A stretch of DNA of 7,296 nt from NCBI GenBank assembly GCA_030635565.1, contig DAOVYP010000103.1, positions 1 through 7,296 of the forward strand. The letters are read 5' to 3'. Of this stretch, positions 1-6,035 are shown piece after piece. The translations under genes and the position numbers were made by a program. Numbering within the stretch: the first letter of the stretch is position 1; every line of letters starts with the position of its first letter. The DNA is from Spirochaeta sp. Its GTDB lineage: Bacteria; Spirochaetota; Spirochaetia; DSM-2461. The notes below the pieces were generated by a model that saw only the letters and a program-made list of their open reading frames with translations, searched no databases and was not told where the DNA came from.

Positions 1-2340
1 ATTGAGATGAAATTCACCGATGAAGGCTCCATGGTACTGATTGTGCATGGACAGGATTCCGTCATTCCTGCAGAGATACAGTATCCCGTTACGTATCATG
101 GGCGGTGCCGAAACACCGGGAATGGGCGCGAACTGATTCTCTCCGTTCTCCAATTTCATCACATAGAGGGTGCCGTCACTGAAAACATAAACGATACCGT
201 GATCAATTACCACATCGGTATGCACCTGTACTTTTCTGTTCTCATCCAGAGACCGTTCCCAGATGACTTGACCGCTCTGGAGATTTACAGCAGTTACGGT
301 TCCCCGACGCCCGGAAAAAACGGCGACGTTGCGGTTGATTACCGGGGCCTGACCAATGGGTTGTGAGGCTCCGGTGGCGACCGTCCGAATAATGGATTTC
401 GCATCCGGATCGATATACAGGAGCGTGCCCCGCTGATCGGCAATGATAATCTGTTTATTCCATACTGCGGGAGTCATATGGGATCCGCCGGGGATACTCA
501 TCATTCCCTCAGTTTCCCCGTTATCCGGATTGAGAAACACAAGAGAGCTGTCTGATGGAAGAATGAGATGACCTCCCCAGTCAAGAATCCGCCTCCCGAA
601 CAGATCGCCCCTGTCACCGGTCAGTTCCTGCCGTACAAGAACACGTCCGTTGAAAATATTCACAATGACAAGTTCCGAATCACCAATCACGTAGACACGA
701 TTGCCTGCAATAACCGGTGTGGTGTTTTCACCGCCCCTGTTGCTCGTTTCCCGGGTCCAGATCAGTTTCCCGCTGCGGTTCACAGCATACAATGTACCGG
801 AAGCGGTGGTGCCAACGACAATATCGCCGGAGGACACCAATGTACCGACAGCCGGATCATCAGGCAGCCGGGTTTCGGCGATGATGGGTTCAGGTTCAAG
901 ATTCACCCGGAGAGGTACCGATGCGGAACGGAGGGTGATGTCCCGTGAGAATACCGCAAATCCGGGTCTTTCAACCCTGATTGTCACCTCATCCCCGGGA
1001 ATGCCTTCGAAATCGACCGACCCGGTTCCCAATCGCCGACCGTTGATATAGATAACCGCACTCCCCGGTTCGGCGATAACTCTGAAATCCACCATTTCCT
1101 GAACAGGTTCCGGAGAAGTTTTAACCACGGTTGCTTTCTCAGGTGCCGCAATCATAAGTTCGGAAATCTCTGCTTCTACCTCTGCCTCAACTTCCGGCTC
1201 CGGCTCCGATTCAAGTACAGGATCTTCAAAAACAAATTCTACAAAAGATTCAGTTCCCGCAATAATTTCTCTCTCCAAACGACGTCCGTCAGAAGTAACG
1301 GCTATGACGGAAACTGACATACCCTCGGCAAATACCTGTGAAACATTGCCGCGTCCGGCGGAGCGATTGTTGATATAGATTCGAGCATCTGCCGGTATCG
1401 TCCTGACGGTAAGCGGTACCAGGACAGGAATTGAACGGGTATCATCGGCCCCCGAATCTCCATCGGTACTGGAGTAAACAGCAACGGTCAGTAATTCAGG
1501 GGTTTCATCCTGAAGTACCGCGGCATTACCCGATCCGATGGGTTCAGGCTCAGGTACATCGATAAGGGCCGATCTGATTCTGGATTCAAGCAAATCCAGT
1601 TTCTCCCCATCAGCATCAGGATCACTGGTGTTCCAGACTACCAATTCCCGTTCAACCTCCACCAGGGCATCGCTTGTAATGAGGAGTTCCTCATCCGCCG
1701 TCACCAGGGGCATCAGGGAGCGGATTTCGATTAATTTCCCATCAATCCCCGCGGATACCCCCACTTCTGCCATGGATGGCGGAATAATCGCCACGGCACC
1801 CTCTGCAACGGCGATTGTTACCGAACCACTCTCATCAGCCCTGATAAGGAATTCGGTACCACGGACGGCACAGACCGCACCGGGGACGCTGACTTCAAAA
1901 CCGTCTTTATCGGTGAGACGACGGATTTTGGCGATAATCGACCCTGCTCCCAGGGACCCGGATACTTTTTCGCTTTCTTCTCCAAGTTCGACGAATTCGA
2001 TTTGATATGAGGAATCGGCCTGTATGCGAATCACTCCGAGATTTCCAAACTGCAGCTCGATGAAGCCGTCGGAACCTGTTTCCAACCGGTCTCCGACAGT
2101 AATGGAATCGCCGATTTCCGGGATACGTTCACCATCGGAATTAACGTGAAGGACTTCTCCAGTGAGAAAAGTCACAAGAGCATCGGCGGAGTCAGGTACC
2201 GGAACGATATCTGCTGTCTCCTGGACAGTAACGGCCTGAGTGGCTGCAGTTTTCTGTACACCCTTATCACCACATGAGGATATAAACAGAAGAATAACCG
2301 GAATCAAAATGAAACTTATGTATCTGCGATAACATGCCAT
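1..2340 (-). CDS. FecR-PEGA-PEGA-beta-propeller lipoprotein (C-terminus beyond the window)
   Basis: The frame is open for 780 codons from the ATG at 2340 to the left edge with no stop, so the C-terminus is missing. The start is supported by GGAGG seven bases upstream. Residues 1-22 form a signal peptide (basic YRRY, then a hydrophobic stretch) ending in the lipobox ISSC, with lipidated Cys23. Residues about 55-190 are a FecR domain with the hallmark VRGTEF at 159-164. Two PEGA domains lie at about 308-371 (RIYINNRSAGRG) and 417-482 (AVIYINGRRLGTG), joined by a Glu/Pro-rich linker. From about 487 onward at least seven propeller-type repeats follow, several with the PQQ-like pattern 'G.LYAVN..G..IW' and 'VTAVNLQSGQVIWERSL'. 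FecR and PEGA domains are usually envelope or periplasmic interaction modules, so I infer a membrane-anchored scaffold, sensor or glycan-binding protein rather than an enzyme; no PQQ dehydrogenase catalytic features are visible. The domain calls are firm, the function is unknown. Confidence 0.93.
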   Translation of the reverse strand, partial: MACYRRYISFILIPVILLFISSCGDKGVQKTAATQAVTVQETADIVPVPDSADALVTFLTGEVLHVNSDGERIPEIGDSITVGDRLETGSDGFIELQFGNLGVIRIQADSSYQIEFVELGEESEKVSGSLGAGSIIAKIRRLTDKDGFEVSVPGAVCAVRGTEFLIRADESGSVTIAVAEGAVAIIPPSMAEVGVSAGIDGKLIEIRSLMPLVTADEELLITSDALVEVERELVVWNTSDPDADGEKLDLLESRIRSALIDVPEPEPIGSGNAAVLQDETPELLTVAVYSSTDGDSGADDTRSIPVLVPLTVRTIPADARIYINNRSAGRGNVSQVFAEGMSVSVIAVTSDGRRLEREIIAGTESFVEFVFEDPVLESEPEPEVEAEVEAEISELMIAAPEKATVVKTSPEPVQEMVDFRVIAEPGSAVIYINGRRLGTGSVDFEGIPGDEVTIRVERPGFAVFSRDITLRSASVPLRVNLEPEPIIAETRLPDDPAVGTLVSSGDIVVGTTASGTLYAVNRSGKLIWTRETSNRGGENTTPVIAGNRVYVIGDSELVIVNIFNGRVLVRQELTGDRGDLFGRRILDWGGHLILPSDSSLVFLNPDNGETEGMMSIPGGSHMTPAVWNKQIIIADQRGTLLYIDPDAKSIIRTVATGASQPIGQAPVINRNVAVFSGRRGTVTAVNLQSGQVIWERSLDENRKVQVHTDVVIDHGIVYVFSDGTLYVMKLENGENQFAPIPGVSAPPMIRNGILYLCRNDGILSMHNQYHGAFIGEFHLN

Positions 2341-2347
2341 ATCATTG

Positions 2348-2352
2348 CCTCC
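2348..2352 (-). promoter_or_regulatory. Ribosome binding site of the lipoprotein gene
   Basis: On the minus strand GGAGG stands seven bases before the ATG at 2340. It is a near-ideal Shine-Dalgarno sequence and fixes the start of the lipoprotein, which also gives a proper signal peptide. Confidence 0.85.
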
Positions 2353-2374
2353 GTCAAACAAATGTCCATTTTTC

Positions 2375-2383
2375 ATTATATCA
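2375..2383 (-). promoter_or_regulatory. Extended -10 promoter for the lipoprotein gene
   Basis: The minus strand reads TGATATAAT here, a perfect TATAAT preceded by the TGn extension. No good -35 hexamer is seen 16-18 bases upstream, as is common for extended -10 promoters. Transcription would start near 2368, leaving a leader of roughly 28 bases that contains the ribosome binding site. Confidence 0.6.
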
Positions 2384-2419
2384 CCCAATACCTGATGAAT
2401 CGGTGTTTTCTCGAAATCC

Positions 2420-2447
2420 TTGACGCTTCTGAATTATTGTATATTCT
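2420..2447 (+). promoter_or_regulatory. Sigma70-like promoter for the glycosyltransferase operon
   Basis: TTGACG at 2420-2425 and TATTCT at 2442-2447 are separated by 16 bases. Transcription would begin near 2454, about 30 bases before the ATG at 2483. The heptamer TTCTGAA occurs twice in this stretch (2427-2433 and 2444-2450), 17 bases apart, and overlaps the -10 box. It could be an operator half-site pair, but it may be chance. Confidence 0.5.
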
Positions 2448-2482
2448 GAAAAGAGAAACGATAAAAGCTCGGGGGTTGATAC

Positions 2483-3760
2483 ATGGCATCTATGCGTATC
2501 GGATTCATCTCTTTCCGTTTGGCGGGTACCGACGGGGTATCTCTCGAAACGGCCAAATGGGCAGCGGTTCTTGAACAGGTGGGATGTGAGTGCTATTTCA
2601 TGGCCGGAGAACTGGATACAGCTCCGGAACGTTCTTTTTTAGAAGAAAAACTCCATTTTCAACACCCTGAAATCAAGGAAATCTACAGGGAAAGTTTCGG
2701 CAGCACAACGCGGTCCGCCGTTCTGACATCCAGGATCCATGAGATGAGACATTATCTTAAAGCCAGGATATACGAATTCATAAAGATTTTCGAAATTGAT
2801 CTGATTGTCTCGCAGAATGCTCTCACCATACCGTTAAACATCCCGCTGGGTTTAGCTCTGACTGAAGTTATTGCGGAAACCGGAATGCCTGTAATAGCTC
2901 ATCATCATGATTTTACCTGGGAGCGCAAGCGTTTTCTGCGTAACTGTGTCTGGGATTACATTAATATGTCTTTTCCCCCCCACCTTAACAACATCGAACA
3001 TGTTGTGATTAATACTTCCGGCCAGAATCAGTTGGCATTAAGAACGGGAATCTCCTCAACACTGATACCGAACGTCATGAATTTTGAATTGGGACCTCCT
3101 CCACCGGACGAATACATCACCAACGTACGGTCCGATCTGGGAATCGCTGATGACGAGCTGTTTATCCTGCAGCCGACCCGGGTGGTACAGCGAAAGGGTA
3201 TCGAGCATGCTATCGAACTGGTGGCCAGAATGGACCGGAAAGCCGTACTTGGAATTTCCCATGCATCAGGCGATGAAGGTTACGAATACCAGATGCGCGT
3301 CAAAGAATATGCCGATATGATGAAGATCCGGGCCCTGTTCGTCGATGACATCATCCAGGAAACCCGGGGAACCACCGAAGACGGACGGAAAATCTACACC
3401 CTTGAGGATATTTATCCTCATGCGGACCTTGTAACTTATCCATCCCTGATCGAGGGATTCGGAAATGCATTTCTGGAAACGATATGGTTCAGGAAACCCA
3501 TTATGGTGAACAACTATTCCATCTATGCGACTGATATAAAACCGAAGGGATTCCGTGTCATAGAAATGGACAACTTCATCTCAAAAGAAACAATCAAAAC
3601 CGCGAATAAAGTTCTGAACGACAGAAAACTGGCGAGAGAAATGGCTGATACGAATTATGCCCTCGGACTCAGATATTATTCCTACGGAGTGCTGAGGAAT
3701 CAGCTAAAAGCCGTTTTGACCCGTCATTGGGGTGACCTCAAGCTGGAATCCGATACATGA
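2483..3760 (+). CDS. GT4-like (GT-B fold) glycosyltransferase, first of a tandem pair
   Basis: This 425-residue protein should transfer a sugar from a nucleotide-sugar donor in the cytoplasm; neither donor nor acceptor can be read from the sequence. The N-terminal half starts with a beta strand and a Gly-containing loop (RIGFISFRLAGTDGVSLE, residues 5-22) and carries HHHDFTWERKR at 140-150. The C-terminal half has the GT4 donor-site pattern: R233 and K238 in TRVVQRKG, and the E-x7-E signature EGFGNAFLE with E324 and E332. The length is normal for the family. No signal peptide or membrane segment is seen. The chosen ATG follows GGGGG by seven bases; Met4 (2492) is an alternative that would begin MRIGF but has no ribosome binding site. 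It is the first gene of an operon and overlaps the next gene by four bases. Possible products include a glycolipid, an envelope polysaccharide or a glycosylated solute; I cannot choose among them. Confidence 0.9.
   Translation: MASMRIGFISFRLAGTDGVSLETAKWAAVLEQVGCECYFMAGELDTAPERSFLEEKLHFQHPEIKEIYRESFGSTTRSAVLTSRIHEMRHYLKARIYEFIKIFEIDLIVSQNALTIPLNIPLGLALTEVIAETGMPVIAHHHDFTWERKRFLRNCVWDYINMSFPPHLNNIEHVVINTSGQNQLALRTGISSTLIPNVMNFELGPPPPDEYITNVRSDLGIADDELFILQPTRVVQRKGIEHAIELVARMDRKAVLGISHASGDEGYEYQMRVKEYADMMKIRALFVDDIIQETRGTTEDGRKIYTLEDIYPHADLVTYPSLIEGFGNAFLETIWFRKPIMVNNYSIYATDIKPKGFRVIEMDNFISKETIKTANKVLNDRKLAREMADTNYALGLRYYSYGVLRNQLKAVLTRHWGDLKLESDT
3757..3760 (+). other. ATGA stop-start overlap between the two glycosyltransferases
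   Basis: The TGA of the first glycosyltransferase shares bases with the ATG of the second. Only a weak GGA (3745-3747) stands upstream, so the second gene probably depends on translational coupling. This implies co-expression of the two proteins. Confidence 0.85.
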
Positions 3761-5298
3761 AAATTGCACTCTTTCATTACCATCTCAAGCCGGGTGGAGT
3801 TACCGATGTCATCGTATACTCAGTCCGCGCTTTACTCTCCCATTTGAATCACCTTGATCAACTGGAAGAAATCCGTCTGGTGACAGGTGTTGAGGACGGC
3901 ATCGAACGTGTACTTGAACGGATCAGGGAAGGATTCGAGCGGCGGGTTGGAGATATCATCCGTCTCGATGTCCTTGAAGAAATCGGATATGTTGAAAATG
4001 AACGGGAGCCGGATTCCGATCAGCTCGCAATGAGACTCATTGCACGCTATGACGAGGACACACTCTGGTGGGTACATAACTACCATCTTGGAAAGAATCC
4101 GGCATTTACCGCAGCATTGATGAAAATCGCCGGTTCCGGAACCCGGGACATGCTATTTCACATTCATGATTTTCCCGAATGCGGACGGTCTGACAACCTC
4201 GAACGACTGGACTCTGCTATTGATGAGCCGCCCTACCCCTCCGGACCGCGAATAAGATACGCCGTGATCAATGAAAGAGACAGGCGCATATTATCAGATG
4301 CCGGTTTGAGTGAATCCGTTTCATTACTCATGAATCCCGTACCCCTCTCACCGACAGCAGCTGCCGATCCCATCGGTATGAGAGAAGCCCTGGAAGAACT
4401 CTGTTTCGACGATAACCCGGGATACATTCCGGGCGCTCCCATACTTCTCTATCCGGTACGGGCCATCAGGCGGAAAAACATATTGGAAGCGGCCCTTCTG
4501 GTACGGCTTCTTGATGAACCTGCCAACCTTATCGTCACCCTGCCGGGGGTTTCCGAACAGGAAAAAGCCTACTCCGACCTGATATCCGCGGCATATAAAG
4601 AGGGACTTATTTCCGGTATATGGTGTCCGGAGGCGACAGGGGACGACAGACTGAATTACCCTCGGCTGGCCTCTTCCTGCGATGCGGTTATATCTACGTC
4701 GGTGCAGGAGGGATTCGGATATCTGTTTCTCAATGCCCTCCATTGGCAGAAACCCCTGCTTGCCAGGTATCTGGACATACTGGACGGTGTACTCGACCTC
4801 TTCGGCGATTATCCCAGGCGTTTCTGGGCGGATTTCCGCATCCCGGCAACTCCCGAACTGACCCGGAAAACACAGAACGCATATTTTGACAAAATCAGGA
4901 AAATTGAATCCTCTCTGCCGGATAAATCCGTGAAATCCATAAACTCCGCAGCATCAAAACTGACCGCCGGAGGTGGAATCGATGTGTCTTACCTCAAGGT
5001 GGAAGACCAGCTTGAAATCCTGATAAAAGCCCGTGACGATACCGGTTGGGTTGAAGAAACACGACTTCTCAACCGGGAACTGCTCGATTCGGCCGGACGC
5101 ACGCTGAAAGCAAAGGCTCCCGGGATGGACAGTACTATCGAAGCTCATTTCGGAGAAGGAGCCTATATGAGGAGTTTCACCAGCATCATATCGAGTTTCG
5201 GCTCGAAAACACCGACGCCATCTCCCGTAAAAGTCAGGGAATCGGTAAGAAAAGCTTTCGGCCGCATCGATTATCTGCGTCTACTCTACAATGGCTGA
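3757..5298 (+). CDS. Divergent GT4-like glycosyltransferase with altered E-x7-E signature and C-terminal extension
   Basis: A 513-residue protein, longer than the usual 350-430 of the GT4 family. It starts with a strand and Gly-rich loop (MKIALFHYHLKPGGVTDVIV, residues 1-20), followed by WWVHNYHLGKNP at 104-115 and HIHDF at 135-139, which parallels HHHDF in its upstream partner. In the C-terminal domain R235 and K240 (VRAIRRKN) match the donor-phosphate Arg/Lys pair of GT4 enzymes at the same spacing as in the first gene. The signature reads EGFGYLFLN, with E318 kept but Asn326 where the second Glu is expected. Residues from about 380 to 513 form an extension I do not recognise. No signal peptide or membrane segment is seen. 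The gene overlaps the first glycosyltransferase and must be co-transcribed with it. It could be an active enzyme with a changed donor site, or a non-catalytic partner of the first protein. The GT-B assignment is good; the substrate is unknown. Confidence 0.85.
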   Translation: MKIALFHYHLKPGGVTDVIVYSVRALLSHLNHLDQLEEIRLVTGVEDGIERVLERIREGFERRVGDIIRLDVLEEIGYVENEREPDSDQLAMRLIARYDEDTLWWVHNYHLGKNPAFTAALMKIAGSGTRDMLFHIHDFPECGRSDNLERLDSAIDEPPYPSGPRIRYAVINERDRRILSDAGLSESVSLLMNPVPLSPTAAADPIGMREALEELCFDDNPGYIPGAPILLYPVRAIRRKNILEAALLVRLLDEPANLIVTLPGVSEQEKAYSDLISAAYKEGLISGIWCPEATGDDRLNYPRLASSCDAVISTSVQEGFGYLFLNALHWQKPLLARYLDILDGVLDLFGDYPRRFWADFRIPATPELTRKTQNAYFDKIRKIESSLPDKSVKSINSAASKLTAGGGIDVSYLKVEDQLEILIKARDDTGWVEETRLLNRELLDSAGRTLKAKAPGMDSTIEAHFGEGAYMRSFTSIISSFGSKTPTPSPVKVRESVRKAFGRIDYLRLLYNG

Positions 5299-5324
5299 CG
5301 AGAACCGATATTCCTGCAGCTTCA
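5299..5324. other. Convergent intergenic gap of 26 bp
   Basis: This gap lies between the stop of the second glycosyltransferase and the stop of ktrA on the other strand. I see no GC-rich hairpin followed by a T-run in either direction, so no intrinsic terminator can be called. Transcripts probably end by Rho or overlap one another. Confidence 0.7.
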
Positions 5325-6035
5325 TCATTGATTGTTGAACAAATGACGGAAGAGACTGCCAATCCCACGTTTTCGACTTGCTATATCTTTGCCGGTGAAG
5401 GCAGCGATGTCTTCTTCCGAACCAACGATCAAGAGGACATCATCACTTGAGGGTCGATATTCAGGTTTGAAGAATTGGTACTCACCCTGACCACCCCTCC
5501 GAAAGGCTATGACATTGATACCTTTTGACCTCCTGATGTCGGTTTCGATGAGTGTATGTCCCACCTGGTCTCCGGGTACGCCAGTCTCGGCAAGCACCAG
5601 CCCGCCTGAGATAGACATATAGTTGAAGAGGAGATCGGATGCGAGAAGCGGTGTCACACGCCTGGCCGCTTCGATATTCGGAAAGACCACATGATCGGCA
5701 CCGACGATAGAAAGAATTTCCCCGTGCTGGTCCGTTTCGGCTTTAACGATGATATTCGAAACACCGAGTTTACTAAGATATTGGGTCACAAGAATGGATG
5801 CTTCGATTTTATCTCCCAGGTCGATGACGACAGCGTCGATGTCAGCGGGGATAAGTCGCGTAACGATTTCCTCATTGATGACATTGGCAATATATGCAGC
5901 TGTGACGTCGTTCTTGAAATATTCGATGACATCAGGATCCTTGTCGATGAGGATAATCTCACAATCCAGTAGAATCAGTTCCTCCAGAATCCGTTTGCCG
6001 AATGTGCTGGCTCCGATAACGGCATACTGTTTCAT
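5325..6035 (-). CDS. ktrA: KtrA/TrkA-family potassium uptake regulatory subunit (RCK protein)
   Basis: A 236-residue cytoplasmic protein with one RCK_N domain (about 2-120) and one RCK_C domain (about 140-215). This is the KtrA layout; TrkA proper has two such units and is about twice as long. The Rossmann loop is VIGASTFGKR, so the usual GxGxxG reads G8-x-S10-x-x-G13, and D31 at the end of the second strand (ILIDKD) would contact the ribose of the bound nucleotide. The conserved block GADHVVFPN at 112-120 has Asn120 where this family usually has Glu after the Pro. KtrA forms an octameric ring under the KtrB dimer and gates it in response to ATP/ADP. The gene is the second of a ktrB-ktrA unit: its ATG overlaps the ktrB stop by four bases. 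GAGG at 6046-6049, ten bases upstream, may also serve it. Family membership is secure. Confidence 0.93.
   Translation of the reverse strand: MKQYAVIGASTFGKRILEELILLDCEIILIDKDPDVIEYFKNDVTAAYIANVINEEIVTRLIPADIDAVVIDLGDKIEASILVTQYLSKLGVSNIIVKAETDQHGEILSIVGADHVVFPNIEAARRVTPLLASDLLFNYMSISGGLVLAETGVPGDQVGHTLIETDIRRSKGINVIAFRRGGQGEYQFFKPEYRPSSDDVLLIVGSEEDIAAFTGKDIASRKRGIGSLFRHLFNNQ
6032..6035 (-). other. ATGA overlap joining ktrB to ktrA
   Basis: On the minus strand the TGA of ktrB lies within ATGA, whose ATG starts ktrA. The two subunits are therefore co-transcribed and probably translationally coupled, as expected for partners of one complex. Confidence 0.9.

Noticed and set aside
7..366. Plus-strand frame of 119 codons at the left edge
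   Set aside because: It is antisense to the propeller repeats of the lipoprotein, which show clear repeated domain patterns in the minus frame.
1302..1484. Minus-strand frame of 60 codons
   Set aside because: It is an out-of-frame reading inside the first PEGA domain of the lipoprotein.
568..2005. Plus-strand open frames of 116-155 codons at 568-948, 701-1051 and 1538-2005
   Set aside because: They lie wholly inside the 780-codon minus-strand lipoprotein gene, have low-complexity or unconvincing protein sequence, and match no family.
2362..2574. Plus-strand 70-codon frame upstream of the first glycosyltransferase, considered as a leader peptide
   Set aside because: It starts before the likely transcription start, overlaps the glycosyltransferase start in another frame, and has no ribosome binding site.
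5325..5346. Imperfect inverted repeat TCATTGATTGTTGAACAAATGA as a terminator
   Set aside because: It is AT-rich with a bulge, has no following T-run, and overlaps the end of ktrA.
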